DNA from: Rhodococcus jostii NBRC 16295
GTDB lineage: Bacteria; Actinomycetota; Actinomycetes; Mycobacteriales; Mycobacteriaceae
Reading direction: 5' to 3'
Assembly: GCF_001894825.1 (NCBI RefSeq)
Contig: NZ_BCWY01000056.1
Location: forward strand, 1-64,000
Length of the DNA: 64,000 nucleotides
Shown: piece after piece, positions 27,192-37,095 of the stretch
How the letters are laid out: every line of letters starts with the position of its first letter
How positions within the stretch are numbered: the stretch's first letter is position 1
Position numbers and translations under genes: made by a program
Notes under the pieces: model-generated
Database searches by the model: none
What the model saw: the letters and a program-made list of their open reading frames with translations, nothing else
What the model was told of the DNA's origin: nothing

Positions 27192-28643
27192 CTACCGCTG
27201 CGGGGCGGTGGTGGTCGCGATCGGAGACGGCAGCGCCGACTCACCCTCGAGGTACGCATCGACCGCGGCGGCCGCGGAGCGACCCTCGGCGATGGCCCAC
27301 ACGATCAGCGACTGTCCGCGTCCCATGTCGCCGGCCACGAACACACCGTCGACGTTGGTGGCCCACTTCGCGGAGCGGGCGACGTTGCCGCGCTCGTTGA
27401 GGTCGACGCCGAGATCCGTGAGCAGGCCCGGCTTCTCGGGTCCGACGAAGCCCATCGCCAGCAGCACGAGGTCGGCCTCGAGCTCGAAGTCCGAACCCTC
27501 GACCTTCTCGAAGCGACCCGACTTCATCTCGACCTCGTGGGCCTTCAGTGCGGTCACCTTGCCGTCGGCACCGACGAACCGTTCCGTGTTCACGGAGAAG
27601 AGTCGTTCGCCGCCCTCCTCGTGCGCGGACGCGACCCGGTACATCAGCGGGTACGTCGGCCACGGGGTGTGCTCGGCGCGGGTCTCGGGAGGTCTCGGCA
27701 TGATCTCGAACTGGTGAACGCTCTCGGCACCCTGACGGTGCGAGGTGCCCAGGCAGTCCGCGCCGGTGTCACCGCCGCCGATGATGACGACCTTCTTGCC
27801 CTCCGCGGTGATGGTCGGCTCCTCCAGGTCGCCGAGCTGCACGCGGTTGGCGATCGGCAGGAACTCCATCGCCTGATGGATGCCGTCCAGCTCGCGGCCG
27901 GGGATCGGCAGGTCGCGGGCCTCGGTGGCACCACCGGCCAGGACCACGGCGTCGAACTGCTCGCGCAGCGCGTCCGCGGTGATGTCGACGCCCACGTTGA
28001 CACCCGTCTTGAAGACGGTGCCCTCGGAGTTCATCTGGTCCAGACGGCGGTCGATGTGCCGCTTCTCCATCTTGAACTCGGGGATGCCGTACCGGAGGAG
28101 CCCGCCGATGCGGTCGGCCCGCTCGAACACGGTCACCATGTGGCCGGCGCGGGTCAGCTGCTGCGCTGCAGCGAGACCCGCGGGTCCGGAACCGACGACG
28201 GCGACCTTCTTGCCCGTCGAACGGGTCGGGTGCACCGGCTTGACCCAGCCCTCGTCGAAGGCGCGGTCGATGAGCTCGACCTCGACCTGCTTGATGGTGA
28301 CCGGGTCCTGGTTGATGCCCAGGACACACGACGCCTCACAGGGTGCGGGGCACAGCCGCCCGGTGAACTCCGGGAAGTTGTTGGTCGCGTGCAGACGCTC
28401 GATGCCGTCGTGCCACCGGTCCTTGTAGACCAGGTCGTTCCACTCGGGAATCAGGTTCCCCAGCGGACAACCGTTGTGGCAGAACGGGATACCGCAGTCC
28501 ATGCACCGGCTGGCCTGAGTCTTCAGAGTGTCCGACGAGAACTCCTCGTACACCTCGTTCCAGTCGAGCAGACGCAACGGCACCGGCCGGCGAACCGGAA
28601 GTTCGCGCGACGTGTGCTTCAGGAAGCCGCTTGGATCACCCAC
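27192..28643 (-). CDS. gltD: Glutamate synthase small subunit
   Basis: 483 aa, normal length. The N-terminal ferredoxin-like domain has a Cys pattern for 4Fe-4S clusters ([24 protein letters not shown]). FAD- and NADPH-binding Rossmann motifs follow ([28 protein letters not shown]), and [15 protein letters not shown] near the end is the conserved FAD site. It passes electrons from NADPH to the large subunit. GTG 28643 overlaps the gltB stop by 8 nt, so the two are coupled in the order gltB-gltD. Confidence 0.97.
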   Translation of the reverse strand: MGDPSGFLKHTSRELPVRRPVPLRLLDWNEVYEEFSSDTLKTQASRCMDCGIPFCHNGCPLGNLIPEWNDLVYKDRWHDGIERLHATNNFPEFTGRLCPAPCEASCVLGINQDPVTIKQVEVELIDRAFDEGWVKPVHPTRSTGKKVAVVGSGPAGLAAAQQLTRAGHMVTVFERADRIGGLLRYGIPEFKMEKRHIDRRLDQMNSEGTVFKTGVNVGVDITADALREQFDAVVLAGGATEARDLPIPGRELDGIHQAMEFLPIANRVQLGDLEEPTITAEGKKVVIIGGGDTGADCLGTSHRQGAESVHQFEIMPRPPETRAEHTPWPTYPLMYRVASAHEEGGERLFSVNTERFVGADGKVTALKAHEVEMKSGRFEKVEGSDFELEADLVLLAMGFVGPEKPGLLTDLGVDLNERGNVARSAKWATNVDGVFVAGDMGRGQSLIVWAIAEGRSAAAAVDAYLEGESALPSPIATTTAPQR

Positions 28644-31600
28644 GAGCTGCCTCCATCACTGCCTCGTCCACGTTCTTTCCATCCTTCTTCGCGGCCTCGA
28701 TGGCCAGGAGCACCTTCTTGTAATCGCGGGGCATCACCTTCGCGAAGTGATTGACCTGCTGCGACCAGTCGGACAGGATGCGCGCGGCAACCTCGGAGCC
28801 CGTCTCGTCGCGGTGACGCTCGATGGCGGACTTCAGCCAGGTGAAGTCGTCACCCGTCAGGTCCTCGAGATCCACCAGTTCCGTGTTGAGGTTGTCCTCG
28901 AACACCTTGTCCGGGTTGTAGACGTACGCGACGCCACCGGACATGCCGGCACCGAAGTTACGTCCCGTCGCACCGAGAATGACGACCTTTCCGCCGGTCA
29001 TGTACTCGCAACCGTGGTCGCCGACTCCCTCGACCACCGCGGTGGCACCGGAGTTGCGGACCGCGAATCGCTCGCCCACGACACCGCGGAGCAGCGCCTC
29101 ACCGCTCGTGGCACCGAACAGGATCACGTTGCCGCCGATGATGTTGTCCTCGGCGACGAACCCGGGTGCGGTCTCCAGCGGCGGCCGCACCACGAGGCGT
29201 CCACCGGACAGGCCCTTGCCGACGAAGTCGTTGGCGTCGCCGTGCAGGCGCAGGGTCATGCCCTTGGGGACGAACGCACCGAAGCTGTTACCGGCCGAAC
29301 CGGTGAACGTGATGTCGATGGTGTTGTCCGGCAGGCCGTCACCGCCGTACGCCTTGGTCACCTCGTGGCCGAGCATGGTGCCGACCGTGCGGTTGACGTT
29401 GGTGATCGGCGACTCGAACGTGACCTGCTGACCCTTGTCGAGAGCGTTGCGGCTCTGGACGATCAGCTGCTGGTCGAGCGCCTTGTCGAGGCCGTGGTCC
29501 TGGGTGCCCGTGCAGTACAGGTCCTGGTCCATGAACGCCGACTCGGTCTCGTGCAGGATCGGCGACAGGTCGAGGTTGCCGGCCTTGCTGCCCTTCCAGT
29601 GCTCGAGCGCCTTCGTGGTGTCGAGGACGTCGACCTGGCCGACGGCCTCGTCGAGGGTGCGGAAGCCGAGCTCGGCCAGGAGCTCGCGCACCTCTTCGGC
29701 GATGAAGAGGAAGAAGTTCTCCACGAACTCCGGCTTACCGCTGAACCGCTTGCGCAGCACCGGGTTCTGCGTCGCGACACCCACGGGGCAGGTGTCGAGG
29801 TGGCAGACCCGCATCATGATGCAACCCGACACCACCAGCGGAGCGGTCGCGAAACCGAACTCCTCGCCACCGAGTAGCGCGGCGACCATGACGTCGCGGC
29901 CCGTCTTGAGCTGACCGTCCACCTGCACGACGATGCGGTCGCGCAGACCGTTGAGCAGCAGCGTCTGCTGGGTCTCGGCGAGGCCGAGCTCCCACGGGGC
30001 GCCCGCGTGCTTCATCGACGTCAGCGGGGTGGCGCCGGTGCCACCGTCGTGACCGGAGATCAGCACGACGTCCGCGTGTGCCTTGGACACACCCGCGGCG
30101 ACGGTGCCGACACCGACCTCGGACACCAGCTTCACGTGGATCCGGGCCTGCGGGTTGGCGTTCTTCAGGTCGTGGATCAGCTGCGCGAGATCCTCGATCG
30201 AATAGATGTCGTGGTGCGGCGGCGGCGAGATCAGCCCGACGCCGGGCGTGGAGTGCCGAACCTCGGCCACCCACGGGTACACCTTGTGCGCCGGCAGCTG
30301 GCCGCCCTCACCGGGCTTGGCTCCCTGCGCCATCTTGATCTGGATGTCGGTGCAGTTGGTCAGGTAGTGCGACGTGACACCGAAGCGTCCCGACGCGACC
30401 TGCTTGATCGCCGACCGCCGCCAGTCTCCGTTCTCGTCCGGGGTGAAGCGGGCCGGGTTCTCGCCGCCCTCACCGGAGTTGGAGCGACCGCCGAGGCGGT
30501 TCATGGCGATGGCGAGGGTCTCGTGCGCCTCCGCGGAGATGGAGCCGTAGCTCATCGCACCGGTCGAGAAGCGCTTGACGATCTCGGTGGCGGGCTCGAC
30601 CTCGTCCAGCGGGACGGGCTCGCGCACGCCCTTCTTGAACTCGAAGAGGCCGCGCAACGCCGCGAGGCGCTCGGACTGGTCGTCGACCAGCTTCGTGTAC
30701 TCCTTGAACACCTCGTACTGCCCGGTGCGGGTGGAGTGCTGCAGCTTGAACACCGTGTCCGGGTTGAACAGGTGGTACTCGCCCTCACGACGCCACTGGT
30801 ACTCGCCGCCCACCTCGAGCTCGCGGTGCGCGCGCTCCTCGGGACGGTCCAGGTACGCGCTGGCGTGCCGGACCGCGACGTCGGCGGCGATCTCGTCGAG
30901 ACCGATTCCGCCGAGGCTCGAGTTGAGCCCAGTGAAGTACTCGTCCACCAGTTCCTGCGACAGGCCGATGACCTGGAACAGCTGGGCGCCGGTGTAGGAC
31001 GCGAGGGTGGAGATGCCCATCTTGGACATCACCTTGAGCACACCCTTGCCGGCGGCCTTGATGTAGTTCTGGATGGCCTTGTCGAGCGTGACACCCTGCA
31101 GTTCGTTGTTCTGCACCGCCTCGTCGACGGTCTCGAATGCCATGTACGGGTTGACCGCGGCCGCACCGAACCCGATCAGGAGCGCCATGTGGTGCACCTC
31201 GCGGGCGTCGCCGGACTCCACGATGAGTCCGACCTTCGTACGGGTCTTCTCGCGCACCAGGTGGTGGTGCACGGCCGACGTCAGCAGCAGCGACGGGATG
31301 GGCGCGTACGTCTCGTTCGACTCACGGTCGGACAGGACGACGAGGCGCGCACCGCCGGCGATGGCCTCCGACACCTGGTAGCGGACGTCGTCGAGGGCCT
31401 TGCGCAGGCCCGCTCCGCCCTCTGCCACCGGGTACAGACCGCGGACGATGACGCTGCGGAAGTTCGGGAATTCGCCGTCGTCGTTGACGTGAATGAGCTT
31501 CGACAGGTCGTCGTTGTGCAGGATCGGCTGCGGCAGGAAGATCTGCCGGCAGGACTCCGCGGTGGGGTGCAGCAGGTCGTGCTCGGGCCCGATGGTGCCG

Positions 31601-33234
31601 CCGAGGCTGGTGACGACCTCCTCGCGGATGGCGTCGAGCGGCGGGTTCGTGACCTGCGCGAACAGCTGCGAGAAGTAGTCGAACAGCATCCGCGACCGCG
31701 CGGACAGCACGGCGATCGGGGTGTCGGTACCCATGGAGCCGAGAGCCTCGGCACCGGAGAGCGCCATCGGCTTGACGAGGAGGTTGACCTCTTCGTTGGT
31801 GTACCCGAACATCTGCTGACGCAGCACGACGCGCTCGTGCGACATGTACGTGTACGGGCGGTCCGGCAGGTCGTCCATGTGGGTCAGACCCTGGTCGAGC
31901 CACTCCTGGTAGGGGTGCTCGGCGGCCAGTTCCGACTTGATCTCGTCGTCGCTGATGATGCGACCCTCGGCGGTGTCGACGAGGAACATGCGGCCGGGCT
32001 GCAGCCGGATCTTCTTCACGACGGTGGCGGGGTCGATCGGCAGGACGCCGACCTCGGAGGCCATGACGACGAGGCCGTCGTCGGTCACCCACAGGCGTGA
32101 GGGGCGCAGGCCGTTGCGGTCCAGGACGGCGCCGATGACGGTGCCGTCGGTGAAGCACACCGACGCCGGTCCGTCCCACGGCTCCATCAGCGAGGAGTGG
32201 TACTGGTAGAACGCCCGGCGTGCGGGGTCCATGCTCTCGTGCCGTTCCCAGGCCTCCGGGATCATCATCAGCACGGCGTGCGGCAGGCTGCGGCCACCGA
32301 GGTGCAGCATCTCGAGCACCTCGTCGAAGCGCGCGGTGTCGCTGGCACCGTTGGTGCAGACCGGGAAAATCTTCTCGAGCTGCTCGCGACCGCCGAAGAT
32401 GTCGCTGTCGATGAGCGCCTCACGGGCACGCATCCAGTTCTCGTTACCGGTGACGGTGTTGATCTCACCGTTGTGCGCCACCCGCCGGAACGGGTGCGCC
32501 AGCGGCCACGAGGGGAATGTGTTGGTGGAGAAGCGCGAGTGCACGAGGCCGAGGGCCGACTCGACACGCTCGTCCTGCAGGTCCAGGTAGAAACCCTTGA
32601 GCTGGGGGGTGGTGAGCATGCCCTTGTAGACGAACGTCTGGCTCGACAGGCTCGGGAAGTACACGGTCTCGCGACCGGGGCCGTCCTTGCCGGCGCCTTC
32701 GCTGCCCAGCTCGTGCTCGGTGCGCTTACGGATGACGTACGCGCGGCGCTCGAGGTCGAGTCCGGTGAGGGCGTCGTTCTCGCTGCCGATGAAGATCTGG
32801 CGGAACGTCGGCATCGCGTCGCGGGCCAGGGCGCCGAGCGACGAGTCGTCGGTCGCGACCTCGCGCCAGCCGAGGACCTTCAGGCCCTCGCTCTCGACGA
32901 TCTTCTCGACGGCGTCGGCCGCGCGCTGCGCGTCGGCCTTGCTCTGCGGCAGGAATGCGATGCCGGTCGCGTAGGTGCCTGCTGCGGGCAGCGGGAAGTC
33001 GACCACGGCGCGGAAGAACTTGTCCGGGACCTGGAGGAGGATGCCCGCGCCGTCACCCGTGTTGGGTTCGGAGCCCGCGGCACCACGGTGCTCGAGGTTC
33101 ACCAGCGCGGTGATCGCCTTCTCGACGATGTCCCTGCTGCGGCGGCCCTTCATGTCCACGACGAACGCGACACCACAGGAGTCGTGCTCGTTCGACGGGT
33201 GATACAGCCCCTGGGGGCCTGGAAGTTGCTTCAT
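28636..33234 (-). CDS. gltB: Glutamate synthase large subunit
   Basis: 1532 aa, typical for bacterial GltB. The N-terminal glutaminase domain (about 1-430) contains Cys20 in [10 protein letters not shown], the likely nucleophile after propeptide removal. A central domain and an FMN-binding glutamate synthase barrel follow ([19 protein letters not shown], with the 3Fe-4S Cys set in [19 protein letters not shown]), then the beta-helix ([12 protein letters not shown]). It converts 2-oxoglutarate and glutamine to two glutamates. ATG 33234 has GAAGG 9 nt upstream. The regulatory gap to 33540 may hold nitrogen-control sites. Confidence 0.97.
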   Translation of the reverse strand: MKQLPGPQGLYHPSNEHDSCGVAFVVDMKGRRSRDIVEKAITALVNLEHRGAAGSEPNTGDGAGILLQVPDKFFRAVVDFPLPAAGTYATGIAFLPQSKADAQRAADAVEKIVESEGLKVLGWREVATDDSSLGALARDAMPTFRQIFIGSENDALTGLDLERRAYVIRKRTEHELGSEGAGKDGPGRETVYFPSLSSQTFVYKGMLTTPQLKGFYLDLQDERVESALGLVHSRFSTNTFPSWPLAHPFRRVAHNGEINTVTGNENWMRAREALIDSDIFGGREQLEKIFPVCTNGASDTARFDEVLEMLHLGGRSLPHAVLMMIPEAWERHESMDPARRAFYQYHSSLMEPWDGPASVCFTDGTVIGAVLDRNGLRPSRLWVTDDGLVVMASEVGVLPIDPATVVKKIRLQPGRMFLVDTAEGRIISDDEIKSELAAEHPYQEWLDQGLTHMDDLPDRPYTYMSHERVVLRQQMFGYTNEEVNLLVKPMALSGAEALGSMGTDTPIAVLSARSRMLFDYFSQLFAQVTNPPLDAIREEVVTSLGGTIGPEHDLLHPTAESCRQIFLPQPILHNDDLSKLIHVNDDGEFPNFRSVIVRGLYPVAEGGAGLRKALDDVRYQVSEAIAGGARLVVLSDRESNETYAPIPSLLLTSAVHHHLVREKTRTKVGLIVESGDAREVHHMALLIGFGAAAVNPYMAFETVDEAVQNNELQGVTLDKAIQNYIKAAGKGVLKVMSKMGISTLASYTGAQLFQVIGLSQELVDEYFTGLNSSLGGIGLDEIAADVAVRHASAYLDRPEERAHRELEVGGEYQWRREGEYHLFNPDTVFKLQHSTRTGQYEVFKEYTKLVDDQSERLAALRGLFEFKKGVREPVPLDEVEPATEIVKRFSTGAMSYGSISAEAHETLAIAMNRLGGRSNSGEGGENPARFTPDENGDWRRSAIKQVASGRFGVTSHYLTNCTDIQIKMAQGAKPGEGGQLPAHKVYPWVAEVRHSTPGVGLISPPPHHDIYSIEDLAQLIHDLKNANPQARIHVKLVSEVGVGTVAAGVSKAHADVVLISGHDGGTGATPLTSMKHAGAPWELGLAETQQTLLLNGLRDRIVVQVDGQLKTGRDVMVAALLGGEEFGFATAPLVVSGCIMMRVCHLDTCPVGVATQNPVLRKRFSGKPEFVENFFLFIAEEVRELLAELGFRTLDEAVGQVDVLDTTKALEHWKGSKAGNLDLSPILHETESAFMDQDLYCTGTQDHGLDKALDQQLIVQSRNALDKGQQVTFESPITNVNRTVGTMLGHEVTKAYGGDGLPDNTIDITFTGSAGNSFGAFVPKGMTLRLHGDANDFVGKGLSGGRLVVRPPLETAPGFVAEDNIIGGNVILFGATSGEALLRGVVGERFAVRNSGATAVVEGVGDHGCEYMTGGKVVILGATGRNFGAGMSGGVAYVYNPDKVFEDNLNTELVDLEDLTGDDFTWLKSAIERHRDETGSEVAARILSDWSQQVNHFAKVMPRDYKKVLLAIEAAKKDGKNVDEAVMEAARG

Positions 33235-33540
33235 ACCTAGCCTTCGTATGCCAAAAGATGCACCGACGACCAGCAGCGCTGATGGCCATCAACTTGCAAT
33301 GCAGGTGCCGTCACGATGTGATCGGCACCACCGATCGGCTATCGCCCTTTTGCGGCACGCTGGGTGTGGTCCTCGCACCGGGCGACGTGGCTTTTCGGTC
33401 GGGTCGGACTTTCGTGGGTCCAACGTGTAACGAAAACGATAATTCAGAACCCCTGACGAAACACAACTTAGGTTGGCCTATTCACCCTCTGAACTGGGCA
33501 TTGTCGAGGGCGGACCTCGTCCGACTGCACTGAGTACATG
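33235..33540. other. Intergenic region upstream of gltB
   Basis: About 300 nt without a convincing gene. It must hold the gltB promoter. Two short matches to the actinobacterial GlnR half-site pattern are visible (GTAAC at 33427-33431 and CTGAC at 33453-33457, each with an A-rich partner about 6 nt on). TTAGGTTGGCCTA at 33468-33480 partly resembles a DtxR/IdeR iron box. All are weak. Confidence 0.3.
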
Positions 33541-34089
33541 TTAAGTGAGCGCGCCGAGCACCGCTGTAATTCCCACAGTCGGATCGAAATCGAGATCCGG
33601 GACGGTGAGTTGGTGAAGGATTACACCGTCCAGGTAGTCGGTGACGACGACGGCGTCGGCAGCGGGGTTTCTCGATCCCACGAGTTCCAGCATGTCCGCG
33701 CCCCATTCTACGAGCGCGCGGCGCGCAACACCGATCTTGGCGTCGAGGCCCGGCGTCACGGACGCCTCCACGAACAGTGCGTAGCGGGCGCTCGTGCGCG
33801 CCCGGTCCGGACCAGTGGAGAATTTCACGAAGGCGACCAGAGCCTCGACCAGCGCATCCGCGTTTTCGGGCCGGAGGTGCGCGAACGTCTGCCAGTCCTC
33901 CCGGTCACGTTCGACGAGGCGTGTGACGATCGCCTCGAGGAGCGCCCCGCGACTGCGGAAGTAGTTGGACGTGGACCCCTGCGGCATCCCCGCCAGCTCG
34001 TCGACCCCGCGATGCGTGAGGGCGCGCATGCCCTTCGTACCGAGCAGCGCGATGGCCGCGTCGAGCACCGGCTCCCGTTTTCCCGACAT
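33541..34089 (-). CDS. TetR-family repressor of the adjacent monooxygenase
   Basis: 182 aa. The N-terminal helix-turn-helix (VLDAAIALLGTKGMRALTHRGVDELAGMPQGSTSNYF) is of the TetR type; the rest is a helical ligand domain. ATG 34089 lies 6 nt after TAGTGT on its own strand, so the mRNA is probably leaderless. The operator palindrome at 34097-34112 overlaps that hexamer, predicting autoregulation and control of the divergent FAD monooxygenase. Confidence 0.88.
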   Translation of the reverse strand: MSGKREPVLDAAIALLGTKGMRALTHRGVDELAGMPQGSTSNYFRSRGALLEAIVTRLVERDREDWQTFAHLRPENADALVEALVAFVKFSTGPDRARTSARYALFVEASVTPGLDAKIGVARRALVEWGADMLELVGSRNPAADAVVVTDYLDGVILHQLTVPDLDFDPTVGITAVLGALT

Positions 34090-34095
34090 ACCCCG

Positions 34096-34136
34096 ACACT
34101 ACAACGGTAGTGATTTCACTACAGGCGTAGTACGGT
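34096..34136. promoter_or_regulatory. Divergent leaderless promoters with two tandem operators
   Basis: Operator 1 CACTAC-AACG-GTAGTG (34097-34112) and operator 2 CACTAC-AGGC-GTAGTA (34117-34132) have centres exactly 20 bp apart, two helical turns. Operator 1 overlaps the minus-strand hexamer TAGTGT (34096-34101), 6 nt from the TetR start; operator 2 overlaps TACGGT (34131-34136), 6 nt from the monooxygenase start. Binding would block both promoters. Confidence 0.7.
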
Positions 34137-34142
34137 CGAGTC

Positions 34143-35165
34143 ATGACACAGTCCGCAGCAGTCCTCGGCGGTGGCATCGGCGGGCTCGCCGTCGCCCGCC
34201 ACCTGTCCCGCGCCGGATGGCACGTCGAGGTCTTCGAGCGCGCCGACAGCCTGCCCACCTCCGGCACCGCGCTCGGGATGTGGCCACAAGCCCTCGACGC
34301 TCTGGACGCGATCGGCGCCGGCGATCGCGTACGCAGGCTGGGATCACCGCAGCACCGCGGGTCGTTCCTGCGTCCCGACGGGTCCGTGATCGGCACCGTC
34401 GACAGCCGCGACCGTACCGCCTACCTGCTGTCGCGGCCGGCGCTGCTGGCCACGCTCGCCGAGACCCTGCCCGACGGAACGATCTCGTTCGGCACGCCCG
34501 CACCCCCCCTCGACACGCTGACGGACCACGACGTCGTGATCGGTGCGGACGGTCTGCGCAGCCCCACCCGCCGGCAACTGTTCGGCGAGAAATTCGAGCC
34601 CGTATATATAGGTGCAACCGCGTGGCGCGGCTGGGTACCCGGACACCGCGACACCGTCAGCGAAACCTGGGACGCGGACGCACTTTTCGGCATCACACCG
34701 CGCGACGGCGACCTCGTCAACTGGTTCGCGTGCGTCCGCACCGACGCCGGTCACCCCGGCGGCCTCGACTACCTCCGGTCCCGGTTCGGGAACTGGCACG
34801 CCGACGTCCGCGCGGTACTGGACGCCGCCACCCCCGAGGCCCTGCTTCACCACGACCTGTACGACTCGCCCGCCCTCCCGTCGTACGTGTCGGGCAATAC
34901 GGCCCTGCTCGGCGACGCCGCCCACGCGATGGCGCCGAACCTCGGCCGGGGCGCCTGCGAGGCCCTCGTCGACGCCGTCGCTCTCGGCCGATTCCTCACC
35001 GCCGACACCGACATTCACGCGGCGCTGCGCCGCTACGACCGCGCACGGCGACCGGCGACCCGCCGGCTGGTGCGTGGATCGCGCGCCATGTCGTCCGTCG
35101 CGATGACCGGCCGTCTCCGTCCGCTGCGCGATCTGTCGGTGAAGCTGGCCGCGGGCCTGGCATGA
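34143..35165 (+). CDS. FAD-dependent monooxygenase
   Basis: 340 aa. Flavin-binding signatures of class A hydroxylases: GGGIGGLAVARHL near the N-terminus with Glu (VEVFERA), the DG motif VVIGADGLRSPTR and the GD motif ALLGDAAHAMAPNLGRGA. It uses NAD(P)H and oxygen to hydroxylate or epoxidise a small molecule. The start ATG 34143 is leaderless. It is somewhat shorter than aromatic hydroxylases; with its dedicated TetR repressor it looks like an inducible detoxification or antibiotic-modifying enzyme, which is inference. Confidence 0.88.
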   Translation: MTQSAAVLGGGIGGLAVARHLSRAGWHVEVFERADSLPTSGTALGMWPQALDALDAIGAGDRVRRLGSPQHRGSFLRPDGSVIGTVDSRDRTAYLLSRPALLATLAETLPDGTISFGTPAPPLDTLTDHDVVIGADGLRSPTRRQLFGEKFEPVYIGATAWRGWVPGHRDTVSETWDADALFGITPRDGDLVNWFACVRTDAGHPGGLDYLRSRFGNWHADVRAVLDAATPEALLHHDLYDSPALPSYVSGNTALLGDAAHAMAPNLGRGACEALVDAVALGRFLTADTDIHAALRRYDRARRPATRRLVRGSRAMSSVAMTGRLRPLRDLSVKLAAGLA

Positions 35166-35316
35166 CGGGAATCCGGGTGCGCGGGAACGCTTGCCCGTCT
35201 GGTAATTTGCCGCGGTAGGGGGACGAGAAAGAACCGGGGGCGGTCATGGGGGCGGTGGACGACGGCTGCGGCAGTGCGCCGGCAGCACGGACGTATCTCA
35301 TCGGGGAAACAACACA

Positions 35317-35333
35317 CCCACCGTGTCGGTGGG
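35317..35333. terminator. Short hairpin in the gap before the secreted protein
   Basis: CCCACCG-TGT-CGGTGGG, about 150 nt after the monooxygenase stop; possible terminator or leader structure. The gap 35166-35452 holds no gene that I can support. Confidence 0.35.
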
Positions 35334-35405
35334 GGAATTCTGCTGTGCGCGCTTCCCTCTTTCGGTGCCTCTGATCTGCAGCACTCCTGCGTTTTGCTTC
35401 GTCAG

Positions 35406-35436
35406 CACCAGTCCGTTCGATCACCAGTCCGTTCGA
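35406..35436. repeat. 15-nt direct repeat in a 5' leader
   Basis: CACCAGTCCGTTCGA occurs at 35406-35420 and again at 35422-35436, just before the Shine-Dalgarno at 35440-35444. It could be a regulator site or a simple duplication. Confidence 0.6.
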
Positions 35437-35452
35437 CTTCAGGAGTCACGAC

Positions 35453-36349
35453 TTGAGAATCCGCATGCACGCTCTGGCAGCCGCGATTTCGGTGTCCGCC
35501 GCCGCACCGCTCGGTGCCGCGACCGCACACGCCGCGCCGAGCACGCCGCCGTCGACCTCACAGCCGGGTGTCACCGACCCCGCGGCCGCGCCCACCACGT
35601 CGCAGCCGGGAGTGACGGTCCCGTCGACGCAGCCCGCCCCGCCCGAACCGTCCACCACTTCCCAGCCGGGGGTCACCGACCCCTCGGCCCCGGCCCCGGC
35701 GAAGCCGGCTCCCCCGCAGGCCCCGCTGGCTGTCCCGGGCGGCGAAGCGGCCGTGCCCGCTGCTCCCGACCTGGCGCTGGACGGCAACGCCCCGGCAGCG
35801 CCTGCAGCCGAGGGAGTCGGCAACGAGGCGCAGGCCGCCCGGCCGGCGACCGTGTGGATCGACCCCGACGACATGCCGAGGGCGCACCAGGCACCCGTCG
35901 CCCCCGCCCTGCCCGTGCCGACGCCGGTGGTCGAGGTGAACGCGGCCGCCGACACGCTGGTCGGCGCGGTTCCGGTGGCCGTCAACGGTCGCCAGTACGG
36001 CAACCCCGAGGGATACGTCGGCACCATCGCCTGGCGGATCGGTGACGCCACCGGCACCGCGGGTATCGCCGTCGACCCGTCGTCGCCGACGGCCGCCACC
36101 GTCTCCGCGTTCTCGGCCGACTCCGAGGCCGAGCACCCCACCAACTGGTCTGCGCCCGTCGACGTCACACCCATCGCCGCGGCGATCTCGGATGCAGCCG
36201 ACCGGTACCCGGCATTCGGGCAGCTCGTCGAGACGATCGCGGCCCTGCCCGCACCGCAGCTCCCGCAGCTGCAGTCGACCGACAGCGGTCCGGCTTCCAC
36301 CACGATCGGCGGCGTCACCGTGCGCAGTCAGGCAACCCTGCACGTGTGA
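35453..36349 (+). CDS. Secreted Pro/Ala-rich protein with TSQPGVT repeats (hypothetical)
   Basis: 298 aa. A signal peptide (LRIRMHALAAAISVSAAAPLGAA..., cleaved near AHA-AP) is followed by three TSQPGVT(D/V)P repeats within about 55 residues, a Pro/Ala-rich linker, and a C-terminal domain (about 150-298) containing WIDPDDMP and GRQYGNPEGYVGTIAWRIGD. I do not recognise the family. The start is TTG 35453: AGGAG at 35440-35444 has a proper spacing to it, whereas ATG 35465 is too far. A strong hairpin follows. Confidence 0.65.
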   Translation: MRIRMHALAAAISVSAAAPLGAATAHAAPSTPPSTSQPGVTDPAAAPTTSQPGVTVPSTQPAPPEPSTTSQPGVTDPSAPAPAKPAPPQAPLAVPGGEAAVPAAPDLALDGNAPAAPAAEGVGNEAQAARPATVWIDPDDMPRAHQAPVAPALPVPTPVVEVNAAADTLVGAVPVAVNGRQYGNPEGYVGTIAWRIGDATGTAGIAVDPSSPTAATVSAFSADSEAEHPTNWSAPVDVTPIAAAISDAADRYPAFGQLVETIAALPAPQLPQLQSTDSGPASTTIGGVTVRSQATLHV

Positions 36350-36353
36350 TCCG

Positions 36354-36400
36354 ATTCCCTCGCGTGGTGCCCGCCAGGGGTCGGCGCCACGCGAGGGAAT
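36354..36400 (+). terminator. Strong hairpin between the secreted and membrane proteins
   Basis: A 14-bp perfect stem (36354-36367 with 36387-36400) and a 19-nt loop directly after the stop at 36349. It ends 7 nt before the Shine-Dalgarno of the next gene, so it may separate the two transcripts or protect mRNA ends. Confidence 0.65.
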
Positions 36401-36420
36401 GAGGTGTGGAGGATTCAACT

Positions 36421-37095
36421 GTGACAGAACCGCCGAACAGGGCACCCCTCGACCGCTTCTCGCACTGGTTCCCACCCTTCGCGTCGGCCGCGGCACCGAG
36501 GTCGACGGTTCCCGCCGCCGAACACGAGCAACCACCCGCTCCGACGTGGCTCACCCCGGGCGACGAGCCCGCTCCCGCACCACCCGCTCGCGCAGGTCGC
36601 GGCAAGCAGAGACTCGCGGTCGCCGGTGCCGTCGCAGCGGTGATCGCCGTCGTCTCTGGGGTGGTCGCCGTCTTCGCCTCGACGTCCGGTGATGCCGGTG
36701 GAACCCCTGTCGCCGCGGCCGATTCGGGCTGGTGCGTCCCATCCCGCGACGGCTCGACCGTCATCGGGAACGGTCCCGGCGGGACCGCCGACGGCGTCGC
36801 CGCGATCCTGGCCTTCGATCACGCCTACTACGTCGAACGCAGCGGCGCGAAGGCCCGCGCGGTGGTCACACCCGAGGCGCCCGTCGGATCGGCCGAGACC
36901 ATCCAGGGCGGCATCGATTCGGTGCCCCAAGGCACCGAGCACTGCCTCGCCGTCACCGAGACCGCACCGGGCCGCTACGCGGTGACGCTGTCGGAACTAC
37001 GGCCGGACGGGTCGACGAAGAAGTACGAACAGGTCGTGACCACCGCGGATCGCGACGGTCGCACCTACATCACATCCATTGGAGATGCCAAGTGA
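36421..37095 (+). CDS. Membrane-anchored protein with extracytoplasmic domain (hypothetical)
   Basis: 224 aa. A Pro-rich cytoplasmic N-terminus (about 1-60) with a basic GRGKQR precedes one transmembrane helix (LAVAGAVAAVIAVVSGVVAVF). The outer domain of about 130 residues has a Cys pair (SGWCVPS and TEHCLAV) and the segment AAILAFDHAYYVERSGAKAR. I do not recognise a named function. GTG 36421 is supported by GGAGG at 36408-36412 with an 8-nt spacer. Its stop overlaps the start of the ParA-like gene (GTGA), so the two are coupled. Confidence 0.65.
   Translation: MTEPPNRAPLDRFSHWFPPFASAAAPRSTVPAAEHEQPPAPTWLTPGDEPAPAPPARAGRGKQRLAVAGAVAAVIAVVSGVVAVFASTSGDAGGTPVAAADSGWCVPSRDGSTVIGNGPGGTADGVAAILAFDHAYYVERSGAKARAVVTPEAPVGSAETIQGGIDSVPQGTEHCLAVTETAPGRYAVTLSELRPDGSTKKYEQVVTTADRDGRTYITSIGDAK

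Noticed and set aside
30007-32100. Long + strand open frames opposite gltB
   Set aside because: Same GC-driven effect; gltB is full length with all family motifs.
33468-33480. TTAGGTTGGCCTA as an iron (IdeR/DtxR) box
   Set aside because: Only about two thirds of the 19-bp consensus is matched and the neighbouring genes are not iron genes.
35406-35436. Direct repeat as an attachment site of an integrated element
   Set aside because: The copies are adjacent, not flanking any element, and no integrase or recombinase gene exists in the window.
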